DNA of 64,000 nt from Sordariomycetes sp. S80-01Y (Eukaryota > Ascomycota > Sordariomycetes), in NCBI GenBank assembly GCA_037042185.1, contig JAXQJY010000032.1:3286001-3350000 (forward strand), given 5' to 3'. The notes under the pieces are model-generated. The model was not told the DNA's origin, did not search any database, and saw only the letters and a list, made by a program, of their open reading frames with translations. A program made the translations under genes and the position numbers. This document shows positions 31,718-42,426 of this stretch, one piece after another (positions within the stretch are counted from its first letter, which is position 1; every line of letters starts with the position of its first letter).

Positions 31718-34258
31718 ATGCCCCCGCCCGCGAAGCGTCGCAGGCGGACCACCGTCGTTGAAGCCTCCTCGGACAACGATGATGATGACGGGCAGCCACC
31801 CCAATCCACCAACACCCTCGCCAACTTCCTCTCTCCGAATAAGAACCACAGTCAGAGCCGCCCGCCCACCGTATCGCCAAGCCCCGTCAAGCCGAAGCCT
31901 GCGCGCAACTCCACGAAAAGCAATGGCATAGCCCGCCACGCCGCGCCGTCGAGCCCGAGCCCCAAGAAGTCCAGGGCAGCTAGCAAGGGAGATGAGAAGG
32001 GCAAGAGCGCGGATCTGAAGACTCTCTTCTCGCTGCAGGCGCAGCGGCCGAAGAAGCCGGCTCCGGCTGTACCCTTGGACGACATTGTCAGCGATCCCAT
32101 CGACGAGGATGATATCTCGGACCTGAGGGTCAGCTCGTCAAGTCTAGTTGGACAGCATGCGAAGAAGAGGGCAAGAGACGGGTCGCAGCCGACGTCTGAC
32201 GGGAGCTTGACATCGAGTCAGCGGTTCTTAAAGCCGCCCAAACCGCCATCGCCCGACGGGCTGGACGACGACCGACGGCCGTGGTCAGAACGCTTCGGGC
32301 CAAGGAATCTGGACGAGCTGGTCGTGCACAAGAAGAAAGTCGCAGATGTTCGGAAATGGCTGGAAGACGTCATGGCCGGACGCTTGAGGCAGCGGCTGTT
32401 GATTCTCAAGGGACCGGCTGGGTCAGCGAAGACCACCACATTGCGATTGTTGGCCAATGACCTAGGCGCCGAGGTGTTGGAGTGGAAGAATCCGGCGAAT
32501 AACACGGCATCAGGACTTGTCTCGTCGTCAGCCAAGTTTGAGGAATTCTTGGGTCGTGCTGGAAAGTTTGGTGCCCTGGAAATGGAGGACGAACCGACGT
32601 CGACCCCGAGCAGCACGCCATTGAACGACAATGCCAGGCGCATAATGTTGGTGGAAGAGTTCCCCAATACATTTTCAAGGTCGTCGACAGCATTGACCTC
32701 GTTCCGAAGCTCGCTGCTCTCTTATCTAGCTGCCCACGTTCCCCCTCTCTCTGTTTTCAACCCACACTCTAAGAAGGAGCCGATCAAGCCAGTGGTCTTG
32801 ATCATATCCGAAACGCTCCTCACTACAACTTCGGCATCGGCCGACAGCTTCACGGCACACCGTCTGCTCGGGCCGGAAATCCTGCGCCACCCTGGGGTTC
32901 AAGTCATTGAGTTCAACGCTGTGGCACCGACGCTCCTGGCGAAGGCGCTAGAACTTATTGTGCAGAAAGAAGCACGCAAGTCTGGTCGGAAGAAGACGCC
33001 CGGTCCACTTGTCCTACAAAGACTGGGCGAGATCGGAGATGTCCGGAGTGCTATTTCGTCACTCGAGTTTCTATGCCTAAAAGGCGACCACGAGGCGGAC
33101 TGGGGCTCGCAGGTGGCTCTGGGGAAGAAGAAGAAGCCAGCGAAGGGTTCAGTAGCTATGACCAAAGGGGAGGAGGACAGCCTGGAGCTCATTTCACAAA
33201 GAGAGGCCAGTCTGGGTATATTCCACGCTGTAGGCAAGGTTGTGTACAACAAGCGAGATGCTGCACCCGCTGCGGCTGAGGTAGAGAACTTAGCATCACA
33301 CCTCGCTCACTTTTCTCGTCCGAAGCCCTCGCAGGTCTCGGTAGATTCGCTCATCGACGAAACGGGCACGGACACGCACACGTTCATCTCTGCGCTCCAC
33401 GAGAACTACGCCCTTTCGTGCGAAAACACCGACCCTATGGATGTCTCAACGCCCATTGACTACATCAACGACTGCATCGAGGCGCTGTCACAGAGCGATC
33501 TTCTCTGCCCCTCGCGGGATGTATTCTTCGGCGGCCGAGGAGGCTTTGCCGGCAAAGACTCCGGAAGCCATCTTCTACGTCAAGACGAGATCACGTTCCA
33601 GGCCGCCGTGCGGGGGTTGCTCTTCGCCCTGCCCAACCCTGTCAACCGGAAGGTGGCCAACGGCTCCCGGGGGTCGGATGCCTTCAAGATGTTCTACCCG
33701 CAGAGCCTCAAGCTATGGCGCGCAAAGGAGGAGATCGAGGGCCTGGTCGACATGTGGTCCAGCAAGCTCCTCAAAGGCGACATCACCGCGACCAGGAACC
33801 TCACGGACGGCGCCTCGGCCTTTCGCAAACCCGCGCAGCCCGCGTCGCAAACATCTTGGATGGACCGTCAGCAGCAGCTCAAGGCGCCTGCGCGTCAGGA
33901 TCCGCTCGACAAAGAAGACGAGCCAGCTCCCCTGCTGTCTCTAGGCAGCGCCGCTCGTCGCGAGATGCTCCTGGAGCGACTCCCGTACATGGCGCACATG
34001 GCACGCGCGAGGGGCGGCAAGTCGGCCATACGTCCCAAGGATCTCGACAAGGTCGTCACGTTCAAGGGCGTCAACGCGGCCGGCGAAGAGTCCGACGCCG
34101 AGGAGGATGATCAGGCCACTCAGGGGGAGGCGTGGGCGACCGACAAGCCCACCGAGGAGACAAGCCCAAGGAAGAAGCGCGCTGGGGTGCAGAGCGGTGC
34201 CATGTCTGGGATGCTGGCGCAGAAGCTCGTCCTGAGCGACGACGACATCGAGGACTGA
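31718..34258 (+). CDS. RAD17: Checkpoint clamp loader Rad17 (S. cerevisiae Rad24 type)
   Basis: 846 residues, intron-free. A basic, Ser/Pro-rich N-terminus precedes the conserved start of the AAA+ module (WSERFGPRNLDELVVHKKKV, about 189-208), Walker A GPAGSAKTT at 232-240 and Walker B IMLVEEFPN at 309-317. Here Walker B carries EE rather than DE, as is usual in the Rad17/Rad24 family. The remaining AAA+ lid and collar helices follow to about residue 740. Rad17 with RFC2-5 loads the 9-1-1 clamp (Rad9-Hus1-Rad1) at RPA-coated 5' junctions and so starts ATR/Mec1 signalling after DNA damage. The C-terminus is acidic (SDDDIED). The start is the first ATG giving MPPPAKRRRR. Converges on ADE16/17 with 319 bp between. 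Confidence 0.95.
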   Translation: MPPPAKRRRRTTVVEASSDNDDDDGQPPQSTNTLANFLSPNKNHSQSRPPTVSPSPVKPKPARNSTKSNGIARHAAPSSPSPKKSRAASKGDEKGKSADLKTLFSLQAQRPKKPAPAVPLDDIVSDPIDEDDISDLRVSSSSLVGQHAKKRARDGSQPTSDGSLTSSQRFLKPPKPPSPDGLDDDRRPWSERFGPRNLDELVVHKKKVADVRKWLEDVMAGRLRQRLLILKGPAGSAKTTTLRLLANDLGAEVLEWKNPANNTASGLVSSSAKFEEFLGRAGKFGALEMEDEPTSTPSSTPLNDNARRIMLVEEFPNTFSRSSTALTSFRSSLLSYLAAHVPPLSVFNPHSKKEPIKPVVLIISETLLTTTSASADSFTAHRLLGPEILRHPGVQVIEFNAVAPTLLAKALELIVQKEARKSGRKKTPGPLVLQRLGEIGDVRSAISSLEFLCLKGDHEADWGSQVALGKKKKPAKGSVAMTKGEEDSLELISQREASLGIFHAVGKVVYNKRDAAPAAAEVENLASHLAHFSRPKPSQVSVDSLIDETGTDTHTFISALHENYALSCENTDPMDVSTPIDYINDCIEALSQSDLLCPSRDVFFGGRGGFAGKDSGSHLLRQDEITFQAAVRGLLFALPNPVNRKVANGSRGSDAFKMFYPQSLKLWRAKEEIEGLVDMWSSKLLKGDITATRNLTDGASAFRKPAQPASQTSWMDRQQQLKAPARQDPLDKEDEPAPLLSLGSAARREMLLERLPYMAHMARARGGKSAIRPKDLDKVVTFKGVNAAGEESDAEEDDQATQGEAWATDKPTEETSPRKKRAGVQSGAMSGMLAQKLVLSDDDIED

Positions 34259-34577
34259 GGGGGGTATATTTGTGCTAATAATAATGTACAGTAGTGGCAT
34301 CTGGTGTTGGAGTTCAGCGGGACCCGGGCGCAACGGTGTACATGGCTGGTTGGAGAGCTTGCTTTACACGCGGAGACGAGATGGTGTTGGCTGATTTCGG
34401 TGCACATCTGGTACTCATTTAGATGGATATTCAAGTCTATCAAGGAGAAATACGCCACAATCAAAAACACCCCTTCACGGGACTTCCCCCGTTTCCTTGC
34501 CGGCCCACCCACGCAATGGGCACTCCAGGTATTTGCGTTGAAAATTTTTATGTTTTACTGTTTTAGTCTTTAACCAC
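34259..34577. other. Intergenic between convergent RAD17 and ADE16/17
   Basis: 3' untranslated sequence of both genes; nothing else seen. Confidence 0.6.
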
Positions 34578-36482
34578 CTAGTGGTGGAAGAGACGGATGT
34601 TTTGCTCCACAAAGGTGATGCCCAGCTTCTCGGCCGTCTCGAAGACGGCGGAGTCGTTTTGGCTGCCACCAGGCGCGGCAATGTACTTGGCGCCTGAACG
34701 GGCGGCGCGGAAGACGTTGTCGATGAAGGGGAACTGAGAGATCCTGTGAGTAATCCGGCTGTGAGTGTACAGGGGTTTGTGACTTACGAAAGCATCGCTG
34801 GAGACGCAGACATCCTTGAGCTGCTTCATCCAAGCCTCGCGCTCCTCCTCGGTGAAGGCAGGGGGGACCTCCTCGAACACGGCCTCGAAGGCGTCACGCT
34901 CGGCACCGCTCTTGGGGAGCTGACCGCTGACCAACAGGTCAATGGCGTTGCTCTTGTCGGGGCGCTTGGTGCCCTTCTTCCACTTGATGCCCAGGACGCG
35001 CTCGTGGAAGCGCATCCACCAGTTGTCGGCCTTGTCACCAGCCAGACGGGTGCAGTGGATGCGGGACTGCTGGCCGGCTCCGAGACCAACGACCTGTCCA
35101 TTGACGGTGTAGCACACGGAGTTGCTCTGGGTGTACTTGAGGGTGATGGTGGCGACGGTCAAGTCGCGGACGGCTGACTCGGGGAGCGGGGCGCCATCCT
35201 TGGGGGTGATGATGGTCTTGAAAGACTTGGGGGTGACCTGGAAGTCGTTGCGGTGTTGCTGGAGGTTGACGCCGTAGACGGTGCGGGTCTCGGTGGGAGC
35301 AGGGTCGTACTCCTCGTCCATCTGGAGGACAAGGTACTTGCCGCCCTTCTTCTTCTTGAGGATCTCAAGGGCCGCGTCGTCGTAGCCAGGAGCAATGACA
35401 CCGTCCGAGACCTCCTTGGAGATGATGCTGGCGGTGGTGACGTCGACGGTGTCGGAGAGGGCGATGATGTCGCCGAAGCTGCTCATGCGGTCGGCGCCGC
35501 GGGCGCGGGCGTAGGCCTGGGCGAGGCGCGACTTCTCGATACCCTCAATGTCGTTGACAAAGTAGACCTTGCGCTCGTCCTCGGTCAGCGGGGTGCCAAT
35601 GGCGGCACCAGCAGGAGAGACGTGCTTGAAGGAGGCGGCGGCGGGAAGGCCCAGAGCCTGCTTCAGCTCCTTGACCAGGGGCCAGGCGTTGAGGGCATCG
35701 AGCAAGTTGATGTATCCGGGCGATCCGCCGAGGACCTTGAAGGGAAGCTGTCCGTTGCTGGTGAAGGCAGCGGCGGGCTTCTGGTGAGGGTTGGCGCCGT
35801 ATCGCAGAGCCATGTGCTGGTCACCGCCGGAGGCGTACTCCTTGCGGAAGAAATCGGAGATGGCACCGTCGTAATCGGCAGTGTGCTCGAAAGCCTTGAG
35901 CGCATAGCGGTTCCTGCTCTTCTCGGTGATCTCGCCCTTCTCCAGCTCGGACAGGAAACCGGCGTAGTCGGTGGGATCGGACAGGATGGTGACGCGCTTG
36001 TGGTTCTTCGCGGCGGCGCGGATGAGGGTGACGCCGCCAATGTCGATCTCCTCGACAGCCTCGGGAACGCTGACGTTGGGCTTGGCGACGGTGTCCTTGA
36101 AGGGGTAGAGGTTGCAGATGACATAGTCGACCTTGTTGATGTTCTGCTCGGCGAGGTCCTTCTCGTCGGAAGCGAGGTTGCGGGCGAGGATGCCGGCGTG
36201 GACGGCGGGGTGGAGGGTCTTGACGCGGCCGGCAAGCATCTCGGGGGCCTTGGTGATGGCAGAAACATCCCTGTTGGCTGGTCAGTATCGGGGTCTCTGG
36301 CGCTGTTGAAGGGGACGAGGAAGGGCATCATCATACTCGACGGGGAACCCAGACTCGCGGATCATCTTGGCCGTGCCGCCTGAAGCCAGGATGCGGACAT
36401 TCTGCGCGACGAGGCCCTTAGCCAGGTCGAGCAGACCCGTCTTGTCAAAGACAGAGACGATGGCGATCTTTTGGTCGGACAT
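34578..36482 (-). CDS. ADE16: Bifunctional purine biosynthesis protein: AICAR transformylase / IMP cyclohydrolase
   Basis: Three exons (36337-36482, 34788-36270, 34578-34733) give 594 residues, the usual size for this enzyme. It catalyses the last two steps of IMP synthesis: formylation of AICAR with 10-formyl-THF, then ring closure. The N-terminal MGS-like IMP cyclohydrolase domain starts [17 protein letters not shown] and includes [14 protein letters not shown]. In the transformylase part, RYGANPHQ and [11 protein letters not shown] (catalytic Lys-His pair) are intact. Intron 1 (36271-36336, GTATGA/CAG) is ordinary. Intron 2 (34734-34787) is 54 nt with no stop in frame, so reading through it inserts 18 residues; removing it restores SSDAFFPFIDNV, the family sequence. 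The end RLFHH matches other members. The start region is shared divergently with the SGNH hydrolase gene. Confidence 0.97.
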
Positions 36483-37169
36483 GGCAGCGTCGGTCTGTGG
36501 TCCCTTGGTGCTGGCAGCGTGGTAGTGATGGTGTTGGTTGCGCTGGTGAGGGTGCAGGCAGAAAAAAGTTTGGCGGGGTAGCTCTTGCCAGCCCCGGCGA
36601 TAGTGGTGATGATAGTGGGGTGAGGACGAGGTACCTCTGCAGACAGACGCTGGTGTACTCGTCGATGCGGCAATAGAGGTACCGATGTCGGCCAATGGCT
36701 TTGTCCAGCGACGAGACAGCACACGGGCTGCCGAGGGTCGCAGCATCGGTCCCGGGCGCACAATTGCTGTAACCTCACCAGATGCAAGTGCGAGTCCATT
36801 CATAGAGGATTAGGACATGGTAGTCACCCTGGACCCGGACTGATTGCGCCCGTCGCCCATGGCTGATCGGTGGCTGCGGCTGACGGCCTATGACGCCACA
36901 GCCCACCGGTGTCACTGGAGTGTAGGTACCTAAGGTAGCCTGACAGTGCCAGTGCCAATGCCAGTGCTAGTGCCAATGCCAGTGCCAGTGCAACAGCACC
37001 ACTGGGCAGCCCGCCACCATAACCGCCGTGCCAGTGAGGGTGCCTTGCGCTCGTACTGAGTCCAGTGGTAAGCACTGATAACCTCTGCCAGGCAAGCAAC
37101 AGGCCAGGCATCTGGAACTCTCGTCACCTTCACCTCCACCGTCATTTTCAGCAGCCCAGCCTAATCGCC
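36483..37169. other. Divergent promoter region, ADE16/17 and SGNH hydrolase
   Basis: Contains a hexanucleotide repeat at 36944-36991. I looked for TGACTC (Gcn4/CpcA-type) sites and found none. No coding sequence supported. Confidence 0.6.
36944..36991. repeat. Hexanucleotide tandem repeat (CAGTGC/CAATGC-type), 8 units
   Basis: 48 bp of the unit CAGTGC with substitutions to CAATGC and TAGTGC. It lies in the divergent promoter, about 180 bp from the SGNH hydrolase start. Confidence 0.75.
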
Positions 37170-38092
37170 ATGCCGTCGCCGAGACCCATCAACATCCTCT
37201 GCTTCGGCGACTCCCTCACTTCGGGCTACTGCTCCTTCGGCCTCAATTCCCAGCCCTACTCGCTGCGCTTGCAAGACCGTCTCTACGAAGCCTTCCCGCA
37301 TCTCAGGCTCGAGGTCTTCACCAACGGCGTGCCCGGCGATGTTGTCCAGAACCCGCCCTTCAAGAAGAGGCTCGAGGTCGAGTGTATGTGAACGAGCCCG
37401 GCCCCGGATATCTGTGGATACTGACGCCGCTCTCAACCCCCCAGTGAGGAAGAGGCCCTACGACTGGGTGGTCATGCTTGGAGGGACAAAGTATGTGAAA
37501 TACATCCCCTCTGTTCGGATGCACAAAGAAGCTAAGCGTCTTTCGCAGTGATCTCGGAACCGCCAGATCAGCAAAAGATACGTTCGAGGCGCTCAAGGAT
37601 CGCTGGGACATGGTCCTTGCCAAGGGGTCTAAGCTCCTGGCGCTCACTGTTCCCGAATGTGCCATGCGCATGGGCTGGCTCGACGATGCACGAGACGAGC
37701 TCAACCAGATGATTCTCGCTCATCAAGCTCCAAGATTGTACGTCCCCGTTCACGACGCCAATTTGCAGGAGAGGTGCGGCTGACATGGTTCCAGTAACGC
37801 ATTTGATCTCAGGGCACACATCCCTTACCACTCCTTGACAGAAGACGAGCAAGCAGATCGCTGGGACGACGGCCTACATCTCACACCTGAAGGATACAAC
37901 TGGATGGGGAATCATATCGCCGATGCCCTCATCTCTTTGCTGCAACGCGATCACGACTCGCTTAAGGCCAGGTCGCTGCCCAAGCAAGAGGAGCTTCCGC
38001 AAGAAGAGCTGCAAATTTCCGAAGAGGAGGATGGTACTTCCAAAGATATTAGATCGGGATATGTGGTGGTTCGAAAGAGAGATCTTGATTAA
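37170..38092 (+). CDS. SGNH/GDSL-type hydrolase
   Basis: Four exons (37170-37383, 37445-37490, 37549-37737, 37795-38092; introns of 61, 58 and 57 nt) give 248 residues. All SGNH blocks are present: FGDSLTSGY (nucleophile Ser, block I), the Gly in NGVPGD (block II), GGTND completed across the second splice junction (block III, Asn), and DDGLHLTPEGY (block V, Asp and His). Correct assembly of blocks III and V confirms the splicing. No signal peptide, so the enzyme is probably cytosolic; the family hydrolyses esters of carboxylic acids, lipids or acetylated glycans, and the substrate here is unknown. The Glu-rich C-terminal 35 residues lie beyond the domain. Its 3' end converges on CSN4 with 132 bp between. 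Confidence 0.92.
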
Positions 38093-38224
38093 CCGGTCTG
38101 ATGTCCTGGGCGAAAATTGCCGAATGTTGCCGGCGCCTGGTCTTAATGCCTCTAGAAAACAAGATACCCCTTTACGCCTCATGCCACCCTGAACGCCAAG
38201 AATGCCATCTCCGTCGTGATCGCT

Positions 38225-39533
38225 CTAGCCCGCGAGATTCGCCTCCACAAATGCCTGAAAGTGTTAGTAAAGGATCGTCCAGAATGTTGAGCATGTAGGG
38301 ACCCACGGGGAAACGCTGGTGCAAGGCGTTGGTAATGTTCTCAACCTCCTCCGCCAAGCTCTCGACGTTGGCGTCCCAACGCCTCATTTCCTTTCCGACA
38401 ATGACTTCGGCCCGGCCGCTACCCTTCTCTCCAGACGCCTCGCCGCCCTCAAAGTAGATGATGCCATCTAGCTGGTCGATCCGACCCACCAGACGCCCTT
38501 GCTCAATCATGCGCGCGGTCGTCTCTTCGGCCTTTGTGGCTTCAAGCCCCAGTAGAACACCCAGGGCGTCGAACTTGATGTTTCTGTACAGCCTCGAGGC
38601 ACTGAGCAGGTTGTGCTCGACTACAGCCTTGGCCAGAACGGTGGAGCCATCGGCAGTCGTCGCCAGTTGATGTGGCGCCAGCCCCTCGGCAAACTTCTCA
38701 ACTTCAGCCGGAGACACGAGGCGGTCGAGGAAGATTTTCTCCAGGAATCCGAAATCATCTAGGTACGGCGCCCGGTCGTCCTTATGCAGTCGACCCAGCG
38801 TTCGGCTCCGCAACGGACCGGCGGGCGCCAGAATAGCACACTTTGCAGCCATGCTCAGGGTGTGCAGACGATCATCCTCGGCAACGGCAAGGGAGAAGCT
38901 GATGTCGTGGTATCGGTTCGCCGCTTGCAGAAAGTTCCTCTGCGCGTCCAGTATCCGTGCTTGCGAGAGGTTGAACATCAGAGCCAGCTTCTGGTCCTGA
39001 ACCTGATGCATAATGTTCTTCAACTTATTGATGAAGATTTCCGCCTTTGTGGTTTCATCCACCTCCAGATAATTCCTCACGATTCGAATCCATAGTTCTG
39101 CACGCTGCGTGACCGTAACCATCCTCTGCGAACTATCCAGGGGGATCTCGGCCAGGATCTTGGCCGCCTCCTCGTTGTCCTCGTTATTCTCGTGAGCAGT
39201 CGCCATAAGCTCCATTATGTTGGCCGCAGCTTCGGGGAAGGCCGACTGCTGCGCGTTGAGCAGCGCCAGCGTGCGCGTGCCGACGTCGATCCATAGGTCA
39301 TCGTTAGCGGCTCCGCGTAGGGTGCTAACGAAGGTATCTAAGACGGTGCGTGTGGCTACCACGCCGAGGGATGCAGCGAAGAAGGATTCGGCGATGGAGA
39401 AGAGATCGTCGGCGGCTGTCGGGGGGGAGGAGAGCTCTTTGAAGCGGGTGAGGATGGATTGGTAGGCAGCGCCTTTGTCCGGGGCGGCTTGGACGCTCGC
39501 GAGCGCATCAGCTACTTTGGCGCTCGGCGCCAT
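38225..39533 (-). CDS. CSN4: COP9 signalosome subunit 4 (PCI domain)
   Basis: Two exons, 38307-39533 and 38225-38254, give 418 residues. The N-terminal TPR-like helices and the C-terminal PCI winged helix match CSN4: QARILDAQRNFLQAANRYH, then LAPHQLATTADGSTVLAKA, VEHNLLSASRLYRNI and GRIDQLDGIIYFE. The COP9 signalosome removes Nedd8 from cullins; subunit 4 is one of the PCI scaffold subunits and in fungi is needed for normal development. The last exon is only 10 codons (AFVEANLAG-stop): a 52-nt intron with GTGGGT donor, TTTACTAACAC branch and CAG acceptor separates it. Without splicing the frame would run on to 38172 with an atypical Arg/Trp-rich tail. The start at 39533 (MAPSAKV) is preferred to the longer upstream frame. 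Confidence 0.95.
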
Positions 39534-40217
39534 GATGTTGTTGGCGGTCCTCGCTTTGAAAGAAATAGGCAACGGGTTGCTCGGAGCTCGAATGGACTGC
39601 TGGGAGGATCTTGCAGCGATTCGTGGAGTTCAAGAGTCGACGAGCTTCACGAGGCGACGAGGGGCAGAGCTCATCTAGGTGGGTGAGCTCAGGTGGGGCA
39701 CTACTGCGGTGCCAGTGGTAGCAATTGAGCCCATACAAGGACTGCCTACAACTACAACCAGCAGAAGATCTAGACGAAAGCATCAACAACATTTACTTGC
39801 TGCATAAGTACAGAAGAGGCTCCGAGGATCAACTAGAAGAGCACCTCGTAACAACGTGAGCATAAGGGTCACGTGATACCGCAGCTGAGGCTGCTGTTGT
39901 GCGCCTCCTGTTCCCCTGCCTTATCTTCGGCAGCTCCCGAATTGATCTTCACTTGTCAACATCGGTCGGTCGCTCGCTCGACCATCGCAGCCTTTCAATG
40001 ACGATGGACCGACGCCTTTCGGGGTGTGAAAGAGTGTCGAAATGGAGTTCAAGCAGAACTGGCACCAGCAATGGTCTCACCCGTTGGCGAAACAGCGGAC
40101 GCATCATCATTCGCCCTTGGCTGCCAAGCGGCCCCAAGCCTCTCCCAACCTGACAACCTTCGAGCACATGCCAACCTCTGACCCTCAGCAACATGACATA
40201 GCCATAGACTTTTCAGG
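39534..40217. other. Divergent promoter region, CSN4 and GT69 gene
   Basis: Apart from the overlapping upstream ORF at 40042-40227, nothing coding is supported. Confidence 0.55.
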
Positions 40218-40227
40218 ATGCTCTTGA
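40042..40227 (+). other. Upstream ORF (61 codons) overlapping the GT69 start
   Basis: An ATG at 40042 opens a frame ending 7 bp after the A of the GT69 start codon's ATG triplet (TGA at 40225-40227), out of frame with it. If both are on the mRNA, it would repress translation. However TTTTCAG at 40210-40216 directly before the start could be a 3' splice site, so the uORF may be removed with a leader intron. Confidence 0.3.
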
Positions 40228-41510
40228 GTCCCTCCTACCTTAGGCGACGGCTCAGGAGATCCTCGCTCTCTCGCTTCCTCATTGCCTTTACTCTCTTCCT
40301 CATCGTCGACGCCCTCCTCACGATCGGATCCCTCCGCTCGCCGGATCGCTCGGCATCCTACGCCCAGCGCAGCCTGGACACGAACCACACCGTCTTCATT
40401 GCTTCGATACATCGCGACTCGGCCCCGAGGCTGCATTCGACGTGGAGTGACGCTGTTGTCCGCTTGACATCTCATCTGGGACCTGCGAATGTCTACGTGT
40501 CCGCCGTCGAGGCCTACTCGGCCGATGCGACAAAGGTGCAGTTGCTGCAGTTCCAGAAACAGCTCAACGACGCAGAGGTAGGCAACTCGGTTGTGCTGGG
40601 GCCTTCCATCTTCCAGTTGGAAGATCAGGCGAGCGAGCAGCCGATGCCGCGGGAGCGACGGCCCGGCTGGATATGGAACCCAGAGACGGAGAGGGAAGCC
40701 CTGAGGTCGATACCTTTGTTAGCTACGGTCCGGAACCAAGCTATGCAGCCGCTGAGAGAACTCGAGAAGGAAGGTAGGACGTTTAACAAAGTCCTGTGGA
40801 TAGAGGACGACGTCGTCTTCGAAGTTGAAGACGCTGTGGACGTCCTGAACACACGCGGCGGCGAGTACGCTGCCGCATGCGCTCTGAGCTTCGGGGAGTA
40901 CCCGCGGCTGAATTACAGCTCTGCCCTGCGTGACGAACAAGGGCATGCGCTCGCCTCCCTTAGATGGCCATGGTTTCAGTCGTCGACGTCCCGCTCGGCG
41001 GTCCATCACAGCGAGCCGATACCGTTAGCTTCCTGCTGGGGTGGGCTGACTGCGTTGGACGCTGCTCCCTTTTACGGCGACTCGCCGTTGGAGTTCCGCG
41101 CCCTGGATGACAAGTTGGCAGGGCGCCATGTGGAAGCTTCGGAAACGTGCCTCGTCCATGCGGACAACCCTGTCGCTGCGAAAGGTGTGTGGATGAACCC
41201 GCTTGTGAGAGTCGCAAGCAGCGTCAAGCACTACCAAGCCCTCAAGGCGTCCTTCCCGAGCTGGTCCACCGCCGTCGCCGGCTCGTGGACGAACCGCATC
41301 AGCAGAGTGACGAAGCAGCTGTCCTTTGGCTCGAAGGATGGCGACATACGCTCCAGAGTCCGCGAATGGTCCAAGCAAGTCCCCAAAGGCAACCCTGAAA
41401 GATATGAGCCTGGCGTTGCGTGCCTGACGGACGACGTCAAGATCGTAAAGCCGCGGGTCGTGTTTCGACCGATCTTCCACTTCCCATGGACGCCTGACCC
41501 GTCATATTGA
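40218..41510 (+). CDS. Golgi-type alpha-1,3-mannosyltransferase, CAP59/CMT1 family (GT69)
   Basis: 430 residues, single exon. A short basic N-terminus (RRRLRR) followed by a transmembrane helix at about residues 20-40 (FLIAFTLFLIVDALL) makes it a type II membrane protein, as expected for a Golgi glycosyltransferase. The lumenal domain carries WIEDDVVFEVEDAV, the acidic DxD-like motif, and SCWGGLTALDA, both typical of the CAP59 mannosyltransferase family that builds polysaccharide or glycolipid mannose linkages in fungi. NHT and NYS are N-glycosylation sequons. The acceptor is unknown. It shares a promoter region with CSN4 and converges on PMP4 with 101 bp between. Confidence 0.88.
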   Translation: MLLSPSYLRRRLRRSSLSRFLIAFTLFLIVDALLTIGSLRSPDRSASYAQRSLDTNHTVFIASIHRDSAPRLHSTWSDAVVRLTSHLGPANVYVSAVEAYSADATKVQLLQFQKQLNDAEVGNSVVLGPSIFQLEDQASEQPMPRERRPGWIWNPETEREALRSIPLLATVRNQAMQPLRELEKEGRTFNKVLWIEDDVVFEVEDAVDVLNTRGGEYAAACALSFGEYPRLNYSSALRDEQGHALASLRWPWFQSSTSRSAVHHSEPIPLASCWGGLTALDAAPFYGDSPLEFRALDDKLAGRHVEASETCLVHADNPVAAKGVWMNPLVRVASSVKHYQALKASFPSWSTAVAGSWTNRISRVTKQLSFGSKDGDIRSRVREWSKQVPKGNPERYEPGVACLTDDVKIVKPRVVFRPIFHFPWTPDPSY

Positions 41511-41611
41511 ACACATGTTGTCTTGATTTAAATCATTGTATATACAAGATATCATCAATGCTCTAACCATGAAACCCCGAAACGCCGCAAATGCCCACGC
41601 ATCTAACATGC

Positions 41612-42426
41612 TTATTTGTTGTGCCAAACCAACGTCCTCAGATCGCTCCAGTCGTCGCAGTCCTTGTAGATGTAGGTCATGCTGCTCCTGAGGCTGCTCT
41701 GCAGATCCTCGGGGTGGTACTTGAACAGCATCATGACCGCCCCCCAGCTCAGGCTCGCAAAGGCCGGCCACGCGTAGTGGTTAATCTTGGAGTGCAGCGG
41801 CTCGCTCGAAACCACCGGGAAACCGTGGCCTGGCTTGACGGCCAGACGCGCCAGCCCAAGGCAGACCCGCGCGAAGATGTAGATGACGATCTGCTGGTTC
41901 ACCGAGGAGATCTTGCCCGTCCGCGGCGACCTGCCGCCGAAGACAAAGTAGCCGCCGAGCAGGCCGGAGAAGAAAGAATCGTAAGGACCTGTGCAGCCGC
42001 GTTAGTTCAATTTCAATAGTCATGAATCCCAGTGATGTAAGACCAGGGTAAAACGTACCCTCCTTCCCCGGCGTGGTGCCGAACCGCTTCAGCGCCAGCA
42101 TCGTGAGCTTGTAGATGCAGGCGAAGCGCGCCAGGTTGCTCGCGTGGTGCCTCGTGGCGCGCAGCACGAGCGACAGCTTCTGCCTGAAGGAGCCGGAGCG
42201 GAAGAGGAAGATCATGACGAGCGCGTGGGGGAAGCGGACTTTGGTGCCGTAGACGGCGCCGTTGCGGGCCGTCTTGAGCAGGGAGAGGACATCGTGGTAG
42301 GCCGGGTCGCGGACGATCTGCTCGAGGGTGGCCTGAGGGTACGACCTGTCAGCTGCTGCTGCTGGATCCTAAAAGGGAGCGGAAAAGAGGTTCGCGTACC
42401 TTGATGCCTTCCAGTGCCGACGCCAT
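41612..42426 (-). CDS. PXMP4: Peroxisomal membrane protein 4 (PMP24, Tim17/22/23 family)
   Basis: Three exons (42400-42426, 42059-42332, 41612-41988; introns 67 and 70 nt) give 225 residues. The sequence matches PXMP4/PMP24 throughout: LLKTARNGAVYGTKVRFPHAL, then MIFLFRSGSFRQKL and a GGYFVFG glycine-rich segment of the Tim17-type fold. Several membrane helices are predicted by eye. The protein sits in the peroxisomal membrane; its transport role is not settled even in animals. The first exon is only 9 codons (MASALEGIK) and would be missed without splicing. Confidence 0.93.

Noticed and set aside
35253-36383. 376-codon plus-strand ORF over ADE16/17
   Set aside because: It is exactly antisense to a well-conserved enzyme; its Val/Gly/Asp/Glu-rich composition is the expected mirror of G/C-ending codons.
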